A DNA stretch of 64,000 nt, taken from NCBI RefSeq assembly GCF_017874395.1, contig NZ_JAGGLJ010000003.1, positions 62,001 to 126,000 of the forward strand. The letters are read 5' to 3'. Position numbers and translations under genes: made by a program. Below the pieces are notes generated by a model that worked only from the letters and a program-made list of their open reading frames with translations, made no database searches and was not told the DNA's origin. Position 1 is the first letter of the stretch, and every line of letters starts with the position of its first letter. Below, piece by piece: positions 7,369 to 18,300 of the stretch. Origin of the DNA: Peptoniphilus stercorisuis. GTDB lineage: Bacteria > Bacillota > Clostridia > Tissierellales > Peptoniphilaceae.

Positions 7369-9246
7369 ATGAAGAACAAAAAAAGAATAGTATTAATGCT
7401 ATCTATGGCACTTGCTCTTGGAACTATCACAAATACATATGCAGAAAATTTTAAAGTTCAAAGAGTATATGGCATAGATAATAAGGTTGATTATTTAAAA
7501 AACCACAACTTTGTAAAAGGTTATGAAGATGGAGATTTAAAATTAAACAAAGGAATAAAAAGATCTGAAATAACAAAACTTTTAGTATATGCAAACGATG
7601 GAGAGAATATAGCTAAAAATTTAGAAAAAATTCAAGGATCATATAAGGATGTAGAAATTAATCATTGGGCAAATGGAGTTATTAATGCAGCTACAAATAG
7701 TCCTGTTGGAAAAAGTGGATTATTTATGATAAATGGATATCCAGATAAAACATTTAAACCAGAAAGAGAAATTACTTATGCAGAACTTGCAAAAATGCTT
7801 GTAGTCCTTGCAGATGATAACCTTACAGAAGAAGATGTAAAAAATGCAGATGCAAATTGGCCAAATACTTGGATTTCAAAAGCACAAGAATCAGGATTAT
7901 TAGAAGACGTAGCATTTTCAGATGTAAATAAAACTGTAAATAGAGAAGAAGCTTTTACAATGTTTTACAATGGAATATATGAAAAAAGTGAATCATTAAA
8001 AGAAAAAAATAAAGAAGAAGTAAAAGAAATTAAAGATTCAGTAGAAGTAAAAGAAAGTAAAAAAAGAAAAAAACATAAAAACAATTCTTCTAATAATGAA
8101 GAAGTAATTGAAGAAGAAATATTAAGAGCTCCAACTGATGGACTTAAAGAATTAAAAATAAAAGGTTTGACTTCAGATAATATTAAATTTATGGTATTTG
8201 GATTAAATAAAGAAGGAACTAAAATTCAAAAAGTTGTAAATTTAGAAGATGTAAAAACTTATATAGATGAAGAATATAAAGTTGATTTAAAAACTGAAAA
8301 TATATCAGTAGAAAATGGTACTTTAAAAATAAATGGAAAATTATTAACAACAAAAGAATGGCAAAGTATTAAAGAAAATGGTAAAAAAGATATTCCTTAT
8401 AGAATAACAGTATTAAATGGAAATACAAAAAATGATAAAGTTGCAAAAATAGCAATCTATGAAGATGGTAAAGCTGTTATTGAAAAGGTTGTAAATAAAG
8501 AAGCGACAAAAGCTTTAAGGTTTAAAGTAAAAGCAATTCAAGAAAATGGTAAACAAAAAAAAGCAACAGCTGAAGAAGTTTTAGCTCATTTTAACAAGAT
8601 AATTGATAAAGGATTAACATTAGATGTAAAAGTAATAAGTGGTGAGTTAGATCTTGGTAACACAAATATGACAAAAGGACTATGGAATACAATAAAATCA
8701 GTTGAAGGAGCAAATAAAGCTATTGCTTATAGAATAACAGTAATAAATGGAGAAGAAACTAAGAAAATAGAATTTACAGCAGATGGAAAAGCTCACTTAA
8801 CAGATGGAAGTAATGGAGCAATGGATTCAGGTTATGTAGATAAGATAAATAAAAATATAGCTGAAGAATTAGAACAATTTTTAATAGAACCAAAAAATGC
8901 TAAAAAACTAATATCAGAGTATGATAATTTAAGTGATTCTGATAAATTAAAAATGACTGATGATGAAAAAGAAAATATTGAAAATTTAAAAATTAAATTA
9001 GAAGCAAGAGAAAATGAGGCTAAAGAATTTAAAGGTAAACTTGATAAATTGTCAAATTCATTTGATTTAAAAGAAGCAAGAAAATTAATAGATGATTTTA
9101 ATAATAATACTAGATTTGATACTAAGGAAATTATTACTGAGAGTTACTTAGAAGAATTAGAAGAATTTGCTAAAAAATTAGTAGAAGCAGAAGCAACAGT
9201 AGAAGCAGTAGTAACGGAAGTAGAAGAAGTAGAAGAAGTAAAATAA
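7369..9246 (+). CDS. SLH-anchored surface protein with two internal repeat domains
   Basis: A 625-residue exported protein. The signal peptide (RIVLMLSMALALGTITNTYA) ends near residue 25. The three-part SLH anchor spans about residues 30-205. A charged linker (roughly 210-250, rich in Lys and Glu) leads to two related repeats of about 100 residues. The first, at about 260-370, contains WQSIKENGKKDIPYRITVLNG; the second, at about 380-490, contains WNTIKSVEGANKAIAYRITV. I do not recognise this repeat; it may be a beta-rich adhesion or stalk domain. The last 130 residues are helical and end in a VEEVEEVK tail coded by imperfect GAAGTA repeats. No LPXTG motif is present, so attachment should be through the SLH domains. 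It has its own promoter and terminator. Confidence 0.75.
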   Translation: MKNKKRIVLMLSMALALGTITNTYAENFKVQRVYGIDNKVDYLKNHNFVKGYEDGDLKLNKGIKRSEITKLLVYANDGENIAKNLEKIQGSYKDVEINHWANGVINAATNSPVGKSGLFMINGYPDKTFKPEREITYAELAKMLVVLADDNLTEEDVKNADANWPNTWISKAQESGLLEDVAFSDVNKTVNREEAFTMFYNGIYEKSESLKEKNKEEVKEIKDSVEVKESKKRKKHKNNSSNNEEVIEEEILRAPTDGLKELKIKGLTSDNIKFMVFGLNKEGTKIQKVVNLEDVKTYIDEEYKVDLKTENISVENGTLKINGKLLTTKEWQSIKENGKKDIPYRITVLNGNTKNDKVAKIAIYEDGKAVIEKVVNKEATKALRFKVKAIQENGKQKKATAEEVLAHFNKIIDKGLTLDVKVISGELDLGNTNMTKGLWNTIKSVEGANKAIAYRITVINGEETKKIEFTADGKAHLTDGSNGAMDSGYVDKINKNIAEELEQFLIEPKNAKKLISEYDNLSDSDKLKMTDDEKENIENLKIKLEARENEAKEFKGKLDKLSNSFDLKEARKLIDDFNNNTRFDTKEIITESYLEELEEFAKKLVEAEATVEAVVTEVEEVEEVK

Positions 9247-9260
9247 TAAATAAAAATATA

Positions 9261-9292
9261 AAAATACACTGATTTAATTCGGTGTATTTTTT
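9261..9292 (+). terminator. Terminator after the third SLH gene
   Basis: AAAATACAC (9261-9269) pairs with GTGTATTTT (9282-9290), then a T-rich tail. Confidence 0.8.
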
Positions 9293-9471
9293 ATTTGCAA
9301 AATTAAATTGCTTAAAATCCATTAAATACTCCTAATACAAAAATGGCTGTAATAGGCATATATACTTACTTACAGAGGAGATTATTTTCTTGAAAAGGTT
9401 TTATAATAATTTTATCTGGGTAGAAAATGACTGTAAATAATAAATGGTCATGTAGTAAAGGGGTGAGAGGA

Positions 9472-11662
9472 ATGAAAAGGAAGAGTTTGGCTTTGGTTTT
9501 ATCTATAATCTTATTGTCAAATGGTTTTAGTGTTTATGCTAGTGGAAGTGATGATAGTCTAAATAATAATGAGAAAATTCAAAAACTCATAGGTGAAAAT
9601 TATATACAAGGCTATGGAAATGGTGATTTTGGATATGCTAATAGTATTAAAAGATCGGAGATTACAAGGTTAATTGTATTAGCTGGTAAGCAGCAGGATA
9701 AGATTGAGGAGTTAAAAAATACTAGGGGTAATTATAGTGATGTTGGTGTAAGGTATTGGGCTAATGGGGAAATTAATGTTGGAACTTCTATTCCAACTAA
9801 GAAGAGTGGTAAGTGTATAATTAATGGATATCCAAATGGAACTTTTTTGCCAGAAAAGGGTGTAAGTTATGCTGAGCTTTCAAAGATGCTTGTTGTTTTG
9901 GCAAAGAGTGATTTAGATGATGGACTTTTAAGTGATGAAAAAGCTTCATGGCCAAATGATTGGATTAAATGGGCTGAGGAATTAGGGATTAGGGATTAAT
10001 AATGATATTATAAATAAAAATCCTAATGAAATAGTAAATCGTGAAGATGCTTTTGTTATGTTTTCTAATGCTTTAGAGATTAGAAAGAATCTTTTAGAAG
10101 ATGAGCTTTATTCAAAAAATCAGGAGATTTCTTCTAAGCAAGTTAAGTTAAAAAAGAAAAAATCATCTAAAAATAAAAATGAAAGGCAAGAGTTAGAGTC
10201 TGAAGAAAAGGTAGATACTCTTGAAAAATTAAAAAAAGATTTAAAAGTTAAGGAAGATAGGTTAAGTAAGGTGGTTACGCTTTTAGAAAGTTTGAGGGAA
10301 GAGGCTGAAGTTTTAGAGGGGGAAATTAGAGATTTAAGAGAAAAAATAAGTGATATAGAAAATGAAAATACAAGAGCTGAATTAAGAGTAAGTGAAGTAT
10401 TAGATATTAATGATGATGATGATTTTTCTAATGATGGAAAAGTTAAGGAAGATGATGGAGCTAATTATAGTCTAGATTTAGAAGATTTAAAAAGTTTATT
10501 AGAGGATAAAGAGTCTAGGCTTTTTAGTATTAATGAGGAGATAGAGTCTTTAAAGTTAGAAGAAAGTAGTTTAGGTATAGAGATTGAAAGTTTGAAGAAA
10601 AAGATTAGAGTGGAGGAAGTGGAACTTGCTAGAATAAATTTTGAAAATAATGCTAGAAAAATAACTCATATTACATCGGGAAGTGGAGATAATCTTGTTG
10701 AGGCTGATGTGTCTAAGTTTCATTATAATAGTGAGAAGGATAGGTTTGAAATCTCTGTAGATATTAAAGGTTTGGAATTTATTGGAAAGGATCATATTGG
10801 AAGTTTAGTTGGAAATAAGTCTGGGTTATTTTCAGAAATTCTTCCAAGTCTTGGGGTTAAGGCTGTATATTTTGGAGATGATAGATATTCAGTAGATATT
10901 AATGATAAAGATTTTAATATTAAAAAACTTATAGATGCAGCTTTAAAGAATTTAAATAGTAATGGAGAGATATTTTATAGTGCAGATATAAAAGATAATG
11001 AAAGTAGTGTGGAATATAGTAGTGATTTTTTAGTTAGTTTTAGTTATATTGTTGATGAGAATATTAAAAATCCTGATTTGGATATTAATAGTGGGGATTA
11101 TATAAGTAATAGAAATTTAATTGATCAGGATGAAGCTGTAATTGCTGAAGTAAATTCTATTAATGATTATAGGGATAATTTAATAAATAAAACTGTAATT
11201 GCTGCTAGTAAGCGTGGTAGAGAGACAGAAACTTTTGATTATTCCTATAGTGATGATGTTTATGAGATAAAGATAAATAAAGAAAAAAATGAGACTACTA
11301 TTTTATCTGCAAATGGAAAGGGTATTGTAACTGGAATTATCAATTTTTTAACAATATCAAATAAGGGTGATGGTGATGTTGCTAAAAATCTTGTGGAAAT
11401 AAGGATTATGGATTTAAAGGATAGAGATAAGTTTGCGACAATAGATAGAAAGCAGTTAATATCTATGTCAAAAAATATGAGTATTCCAGTAGGTGCTTTA
11501 AAATATTTATCTCCAGATAATGTAAATATTGGTATAAGGACATATTTAGAAGAGTTAATTGGAATTGAAGCTAGAATTGATTATATTTATAAATTAGAGA
11601 ATTCAGATAAGCAATATGTAAAGACTGAAAAATATATAATGACAAATAATTATATAAAGTAA
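9472..11662 (+). pseudogene. SLH coiled-coil surface protein gene split by a 7-bp duplication
   Basis: Two reading frames together form one SLH protein. Part 1 (9472-9999) has a signal peptide (SLALVLSIILLSNGFSVYAS), two SLH segments and the start of the third, then stops after WAEELGIRD. Part 2 (open from 9986 to 11662 in the next frame) resumes the third SLH segment (NREDAFVMFSNAL). It continues with a coiled coil (about 100 residues rich in KLKKDLKVKEDRL-type heptads) and a C-terminal domain of about 330 residues that I do not recognise. At the junction ATTAGGG occurs twice in tandem (9981-9994). Removing one copy restores WAEELGINNDIINKNP, matching the paralogues. The start at 9472 follows AAAGGGGTGAGAGG. 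As read, only a 175-residue truncated anchor is made. The long open frame after the shift suggests a recent or reversible event. Confidence 0.85.
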
Positions 11663-11670
11663 TTTAAATA

Positions 11671-11698
11671 AGAGAGGCTTTAGGCTTCTCTTTTTTTT
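11671..11698 (+). terminator. Terminator after the split SLH gene
   Basis: AGAGAGGC / GCTTCTCT stem (one G-U pair), TTTAG loop, then a run of eight T. Confidence 0.85.
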
Positions 11699-11728
11699 AT
11701 GTAATCAAACCTAAAATAAAAAAATGTA

Positions 11729-11756
11729 TTGAAAAAATTTTTAAAAATATTATAAT
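11729..11756 (+). promoter_or_regulatory. Promoter of the coiled-coil SLH gene
   Basis: TTGAAA (11729-11734), 16 bases, TATAAT (11751-11756). The start codon follows 30 bases later behind AAAAGGGG. Confidence 0.6.
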
Positions 11757-11786
11757 TATATCCTAAGTATAAAAAAGGGGAAAAAT

Positions 11787-14700
11787 ATGAATAAAAAACT
11801 AATTGCAGGTCTTGCTTTAACTTTGGTATTAGGTAGTGCTGGTAGTATAGAAGCGAAGGATATAGTTGATATTAATTTAAACAATAGTAAAAAGGTGGAG
11901 TATTTAATTAATGAAGATTTAGTCAAGGGATATTCAAATGGTAATTTAGCTTTGGAAAAAAATATATCTAGAGCTGAAATTGTAAAGTTAATAGTTCAAA
12001 TGAAAAATCAAAGTAGTGATATTGAAGCTTTTAAAAGTGTTGTTGGACCTTTTAAGGATGTAGATAAAAATCATTGGGCAAATGGATTTATAAATATTGC
12101 ATCAAAAAAATTAGTTGATGGAAAAAATCCAATCATTAGGGGCTATGAAAACAATGAGTTTAGACCAGATGGTATAGTAACATATGCTGAGCTTTCAAAG
12201 ATGTTATTAATGGCGAATACAGAGGCCTTAACTATTGAAGAAATAAAAGAGGCACAGAAGAGTTGGCCTAATGGCTGGATTGAACTTGCTAAAGATAAAA
12301 ATTTATTTGTAGGTGTAGATGCTATTTTAGATAAGGTAAATAGAAAAGATGCCTTTACTATGATTTATAATTCTATAGTTTTAGAAAATAGTATTAATCA
12401 AAATAAATCTAAGGAAACTAAGTCCTTATCCCAAGAGAGCGTTGAAAAAGAAAAAACATTTAAAAGAAAGGGAAATAATAAATCTAAAGAAAAATTAGAA
12501 AATAAAAAAGATGATTTAAATGAGGCTTTAGATGAAATAGAAGTTTTAAAGAAGTCTTTAGATGAAAGTAATCTATCTAGAACAAAGGCTGAGGAAAGTA
12601 ATAGGATTTTATCTGAAGAATTAAAAAAATCAAAAGAAGATAATTCTAAAAAAACAGATGATATAGATAAGTTTAATAGAGAAAATCTAGAATATAAAAA
12701 AATTTTAGAATTAAAAGAAAAAGATTTAATTTCCCTAAAGGAAGAAAATAAAATATTATCTACAAAAGTATATGAAAATAATATAGATATTGAAAATAAA
12801 TCAAAGGAAATTATATTAAAGAATCAAAATCTAGCAAAACTAGAAGAAGATTTAAATGCTGGTAATGTAGAGATAGAAAAATTAAAAAGTTCAAATGCTA
12901 AGCTAGTTGAAAGTTTAGATATAAAGGCAAAAGAAAATTCTAAAAACTCTGAAATTATAGAAAATTTAAAGAAATCTTTAGATGAAAGTAATCTGTCAAG
13001 AACAAAGGCTGAAGAAAGTAATAGGATTTTATCTGAAGAGTTAAAAAAATCAAAAGAAGATAATAAAACATTATCTACAAAAGTGCAGGAAAATAATATA
13101 GATATTGAGAATAAATCAAAGGAAATTATATTAAAGGATCAAAATCTAGCAAAACTAGAAGAAGATTTAAATGCTACTAATGTAGAGATAGAAAAATTTA
13201 AAAGTACAAATGCTAAGCTAGTTGAAAGTTTAGATAAAAACTCTGAAATTATAGGAAATTTAAAGAAGTCTTTAGATGAAAGTAATCTATCTAGGTCTAA
13301 GGCAGAGAATAAAATAATTGATTTAGAAAAATCTATTAATGAAATAAATCTTAATAATTCTGAGGTTGTAAAATCCTATGAGGAAGAAAAAGAGAAGTTA
13401 AAGGAAAATATAGAAAGTTTAACTTTAAGCTATAATGAAAAAAATAAAGCGATAGAATCTATAAAAAAAGAACTTTTAGAAGAGAGAGAAAATTTATCTA
13501 AAAGAGATTTATTAATAGAGGAATTAAAAAAATCTTTAGAAAATCAAAAAGAGAAAAATACAAATCTAAATAATGATTTATTAAATAAAGATAATAGTTT
13601 AAAGGATTTAATTGAAGTTCAAAAATCTTTAAATATAAAAATAGAAGAGTTGGAAAACAATATTCTTAATAGAGATAAAAAAATTAATTTATTAGAAAAT
13701 GAAAATGTTAATTTATCAAAAGAACTATTAGCTAGTGGAGATATTATAAAATCTAATAGAAAAGATTTAGAAAGTTTATCTAATGTTTTAAATGAAAATA
13801 AAATTACAATAGAGGATCAAAAGAAAAATATTGAAAGTTTATTAAAGGATATTTCAAATATTAAAGATGAATTAGTGACAAAGGATAAAAATCTAAAGGA
13901 CTTTGAAAATCAAAATAAATTATTAGAGGAAAAGTCATCTGAAGATGATAATAAGTTAAGTGTTTTAAATGAAAATATAGTTAAAAAAGATGAGTTAATA
14001 AAAAATATAAATTCTAAAAATAAAGATTTAGAGAATGTTATATTAGAAAAAAATCAGATATTATTAAATAATGAAAATACTTTCAATGATTTAATAAATA
14101 AAAAAGAGTTATTAGTTAATAAAAATAAAGAATTAACTGAAAGTCTATCTAATAAAGATAATGAGATAAATTCTATTAAGTCTGAAATGGAAATAGTAAA
14201 TAATAAAAATAAAGAGATGTTAGAAGAATTAATTGGAAATAGATCTAGTGCAGATTTATTAAATAAGGAAATTTTGAGGCTTTCTAAAATGGAAGAAAAT
14301 AATAAAAGTAAAATAAATGCTTTAGAAGATGAAAAAGTTTCTTTGAAAAATAATTTAGTTGAAAAAGATAATATAATTGAAAAACTTAAAAAAGATTTAG
14401 AGAGTTCTTCTTCAAGTAATGATTTAATTTTAAAAGATAGAAAAATTAATGAATTAATAGATGAGATAAATAGAATAAAATCAATTAAAGATAATGAGAT
14501 TAAGGATAGGGATAATAGAATAGATTCTCTAAAGCAAGAGATAGAAAGTTTAAAGAAAAATCAAAATAATGATAATTTAAATTCTGAAAATATTAAACTT
14601 AAGGAAGAAATTAAAAGACTTAAAGAAGAGATTGAAGATTTAAAAAAAGATTTAGAAAATAATAAAAAAGATAATAAAGATGATTCTACTCAAACAGATG

Positions 14701-14981
14701 AATCAACAGAAAGAGATAAGGAATATAATGATGATGAGATTTTACTAGAAAATTTTAATGATAAAAGTAGAGTTTTAAATGAATCAATTATTTATTATAT
14801 TCAAAATAGTTTTGAAAAACAGTTTGGTGAAATTCCAGAAAAAAATGTTAATGTGTTTAGAGATTGTATAAATACAGTATGGTCTGAAAGTGCAAATAGT
14901 AAATATGAATATAATTCTATGAAAGATTTAATATCTGAAATAGATGGATATTATTATTCATATAGATTAATTAATAATTAA
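11787..14981 (+). CDS. SLH-anchored long coiled-coil surface protein
   Basis: A 1064-residue exported protein. The signal peptide is at 1-24 (LIAGLALTLVLGSAGSIEA). The SLH anchor spans about 30-200 (LVKGYSNGNLALEKNISRAE, FKDVDKNHWANGF, GYENNEFRPDGIVTYAELSK). Nearly all of residues 205-980 is predicted coiled coil, with dense Leu, Lys, Glu, Asn heptads. A block with KSLDESNLSR occurs three times (codons near 12547, 12967 and 13261) and a block with STKVxENNIDIENKSKEI twice (offset 105 residues), showing internal duplication. The last 80 residues (FNDKSRVLNESIIYYIQNSF onward) form a distinct, tyrosine-rich terminal domain. A long rod with a tip domain suggests an adhesin or S-layer-associated fibre; the ligand is unknown. 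Confidence 0.75.
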   Translation: MNKKLIAGLALTLVLGSAGSIEAKDIVDINLNNSKKVEYLINEDLVKGYSNGNLALEKNISRAEIVKLIVQMKNQSSDIEAFKSVVGPFKDVDKNHWANGFINIASKKLVDGKNPIIRGYENNEFRPDGIVTYAELSKMLLMANTEALTIEEIKEAQKSWPNGWIELAKDKNLFVGVDAILDKVNRKDAFTMIYNSIVLENSINQNKSKETKSLSQESVEKEKTFKRKGNNKSKEKLENKKDDLNEALDEIEVLKKSLDESNLSRTKAEESNRILSEELKKSKEDNSKKTDDIDKFNRENLEYKKILELKEKDLISLKEENKILSTKVYENNIDIENKSKEIILKNQNLAKLEEDLNAGNVEIEKLKSSNAKLVESLDIKAKENSKNSEIIENLKKSLDESNLSRTKAEESNRILSEELKKSKEDNKTLSTKVQENNIDIENKSKEIILKDQNLAKLEEDLNATNVEIEKFKSTNAKLVESLDKNSEIIGNLKKSLDESNLSRSKAENKIIDLEKSINEINLNNSEVVKSYEEEKEKLKENIESLTLSYNEKNKAIESIKKELLEERENLSKRDLLIEELKKSLENQKEKNTNLNNDLLNKDNSLKDLIEVQKSLNIKIEELENNILNRDKKINLLENENVNLSKELLASGDIIKSNRKDLESLSNVLNENKITIEDQKKNIESLLKDISNIKDELVTKDKNLKDFENQNKLLEEKSSEDDNKLSVLNENIVKKDELIKNINSKNKDLENVILEKNQILLNNENTFNDLINKKELLVNKNKELTESLSNKDNEINSIKSEMEIVNNKNKEMLEELIGNRSSADLLNKEILRLSKMEENNKSKINALEDEKVSLKNNLVEKDNIIEKLKKDLESSSSSNDLILKDRKINELIDEINRIKSIKDNEIKDRDNRIDSLKQEIESLKKNQNNDNLNSENIKLKEEIKRLKEEIEDLKKDLENNKKDNKDDSTQTDESTERDKEYNDDEILLENFNDKSRVLNESIIYYIQNSFEKQFGEIPEKNVNVFRDCINTVWSESANSKYEYNSMKDLISEIDGYYYSYRLINN

Positions 14982-14982
14982 T

Positions 14983-15012
14983 AAAAGAGTAGTTTAAGTA
15001 CTACTCTTTTTT
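14983..15012 (+). terminator. Terminator after the coiled-coil SLH gene
   Basis: AAAAGAGTAGT / ACTACTCTTTT, 11-bp perfect stem with a TTAAGT loop and T tail. It separates the surface genes from rpoB. Confidence 0.9.
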
Positions 15013-15350
15013 AATTGATATATGTCTATGAATAGTTGATTTATATACACTTATACTATATAGTTAGTTATATATGGCTATATTGAAAGTTTTCATAAGA
15101 AATTTTCTCTGTAGCCTTTACATTTACTGTAATTTTTGATTTAATATTATTCGTGATTTTTTTTACATATTAGTTTTGATTTTTATCAATCTGACATAAA
15201 TTTATTAAAAAAACTTATTAAAAATACATCATTTTATTTGATTTTTCTTGACAAATATGATAATATAATTAATTGCATAATAATAATTAGAGTGGCGTAG
15301 TGTTCTCTAAATTAATTGAGTAAGTTAGTGCTTACTAAGAATCATGAGGG
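15013..15350 (+). promoter_or_regulatory. Gene-free rpoB upstream region and leader
   Basis: About 340 AT-rich bases without a gene. A perfect TTGACA stands at 15248-15253. The TATAAT at 15264-15269 is too close for it, and CATAAT at 15276-15281 is 22 bases away, so I cannot fix the -10. rplK, rplA, rplJ and rplL, which usually precede rpoB in Firmicutes, are absent from this window, so rpoB probably has its own promoter here. Confidence 0.4.
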
Positions 15351-15362
15351 GTGAATAATTTA

Positions 15363-18300
15363 ATGGTACATCCTGTAAAATATGGGAAAAGAGAGAGAAT
15401 GAGTTTTTCTCGAATTGACGAGGTATTATCTTTACCAAACCTTCTTGAAGTGCAGACTTCTTCTTTTGAATGGTTATTAAAAGAGGGACTAAAAGAGGTT
15501 TTTGATGATGTTTCACCAATTGAGGACTATTCAGGTAACTTAATTTTAGAATTTGTTGACTATTATGTTTCTGATGAGATTAAATATGATATTGACGAAG
15601 CTAAACAAAGAGATACTAATTACTCTGCTCCTTTGAAGGTTAGAGTTAGACTTATTAACTCAGAAACTGGAGAGGTTAAAGAGCAAGAGGTATTTATGGG
15701 AGATCTTCCACTTATGACTCCAACTGGTACATTTGTTATCAATGGAGCTGAGCGTGTTGTTGTTTCTCAACTTGTAAGAAGTCCAGGTGCATATTATAAA
15801 GTTGAAACTGATAAAACTGGTAAGAAACTTTATTCTTCTACTTTAATTCCAAATAGAGGTGCCTGGCTTGAGTTTGAAACTGATTCTCAAGGCGTAATTA
15901 ATGTAAGAATAGATAGAACTAGAAAAATTCCTATTACAATTTTACTTCGTGCTATTGGTGTGGAGTCAAATCGTGAAATTTTAGAACTTTTAGGCGAAAG
16001 TGAAGGTCTTTTAAAGACTTTTGAGAAAGATACTACTTCTAATAAGAATGAAGGTCTTCTTGAAATCTACAAAAAATTAAGACCTGGTGAGCCTCCAACT
16101 GTAGAATCTGCTCAATCACTATTTGAGAATATGTTCTTTGATAGTAAGAGATATGATCTTGCACATGTTGGTAGATATAAATTTAATAAAAAACTAGGTA
16201 TTGCTACAAGAATTGTTGGTCAATATTCTGGTGAAGATATTATTAATGAAGAAACTGGAGAGCTTTTAGCTTCTAAGGATGAAATTATCTCTGAAGAAAT
16301 GGCTGAAGCTATTGAACAAAGTGGAATTAATAAAGTAATTGTAACTATTAAGTCTTCACATGAAGATGAAGCTGATAGAGATGTTATAGTTATTGGTAAT
16401 AATTTTGCAAATGTTGATAGTTTTGAACTTCCATTTAATATGAGAGAAATTGGATTTAAAGAAAAAGTTTATTATCCTTTATTTAAAGAAATATATGAAG
16501 AATATAGTGATGATGTTGAAGCTTTAAAAGAAAATTTAAAGAAAAACATTGATCTTTTAAGTCCAAAACATATTGTTGTTGATGATATGATCGCAGCAGT
16601 AAGTTATGAATTTGGATTGTTCTTTGGTGTTGGTACTGTTGATGATATAGATCATTTAGGAAATAGAAGAATTAGATCTGTAGGAGAGCTTTTACAAAAC
16701 CAATTTAGAATTGGTGTTTCAAGAATGGAAAGAGTTATTCGTGAAAGAATGACTGTTCAAGATGTTGATGTAACTACTCCTCAATCTCTTATTAATATTA
16801 GACCTGTTACGGCTTCTATTAAAGAGTTCTTCGGATCTTCACAGCTATCACAATTTATGGATCAAAACAACCCTCTATCAGAATTAACTCACAAAAGAAG
16901 GTTATCTGCACTAGGACCTGGTGGATTAAGCAGAGATAGAGCTGGATTTGAAGTGCGTGACGTCCATAATTCACACTACGGTAGGATGTGTCCTATAGAG
17001 ACTCCTGAGGGACCAAATATAGGGCTGATAACATCACTAACAACTTATGCCAGAATTAATGAATACGGATTTATTGAAACTCCTTATAGAATAGTTAAGG
17101 ACGGAATTGTAACTAATGAAATAGAATATTTAACTGCTGATGTTGAATATGTACAAATAATTGCTCAGTCTAATGAAGAATTAGATGAAAATGGTAAGTT
17201 TATCAATGAGAGGGTTGTAGCTCGTGGACATGAGGGTGTAGTTGACGTATTTGATGCGAAGAGCATCACTTATATGGACGTTTCTCCTCAACAAATTGTT
17301 GCTGTAGGTACATCTATGATACCTTTTCTTGAAAATGATGACGCCAACAGGGCGCTAATGGGAGCAAATATGCAGCGTCAAGCTGTTCCTCTTCTTACTA
17401 CAGAATCTCCTGTTGTAGGAACTGGTATTGAGTATAGAGCTGCAAAGGACTCTGGTGTTGTAATAGTTGCAACTGATGATGGTGAGATTGTAAAGGTTGA
17501 TTCTAATTCTATTTCTCTAAAGAGAGATGGAGATGGAAAGGTTGATGTTTACAAACTTCACAAATTCAAAGGTGGTAACCAAGGTACAACTATTAACCAA
17601 AGACCTATTGTAGAACAAGGACAACATGTGTCTAAGGGCGAAATAATCGCTGATGGACCAAGTACTGATAAAGGTGAGCTTGCTCTTGGTAAAAATATCC
17701 TAATTGCCTTTATGAACTGGGAAGGATATAACTACGAAGATGCTATGCTTGTTAACCAAGATCTTGTAATAAATGACACTTTAACTTCTCTTCATATTGA
17801 AGAATATGAATCAGAAGCAAGAGATACTAAACTAGGACCGGAAGAAATTACAAGAGATATTCCGAATGTTGGAGACGACATGCTAAAAGACCTTGATGAA
17901 AGAGGTATTATTAGAAGTGGTGCTGAGGTTAAACCTGGAAGTATTTTAGTTGGTAAAGTTACTCCTAAAGGTGAAACTGAACTTTCAGCTGAAGAGAGAC
18001 TTCTTCGTGCAATATTTGGAGAAAAAGCTCGTGAAGTAAGAGATACATCACTTAGACTACCTCATGGTGAGCATGGAATAGTTGTTGATGTTAAGACTTT
18101 CTCAAGAGCTGGTGGAGATGAACTTCAACCAGGCGTAAGCGAAATGGTTAGAGTATTTATTGCTACTAAGAGAAAAATTCAAGTTGGAGATAAGATGTGT
18201 GGTCGTCATGGTAACAAGGGTGTTATTTCAAGAGTAATGTCTAAAGAAGATATGCCTTATATGCCAGATGGTACTCCAGTACAAATCGTACTAAATCCTC

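Noticed and set aside
9986-9999. Programmed ribosomal frameshifting in the split SLH gene
   Set aside because: There is no slippery heptamer of the usual type; the 7-bp tandem duplication explains the shift fully.
15351-15362. GTG 15351 as the rpoB start
   Set aside because: It lies within the Shine-Dalgarno sequence; ATG 15363 has proper spacing and the usual N-terminus.
16831-16935. Rifampicin-resistance change in rpoB, and streptomycin-resistance change in rpsL
   Set aside because: The key residues in both regions match the sensitive consensus as far as I can see.
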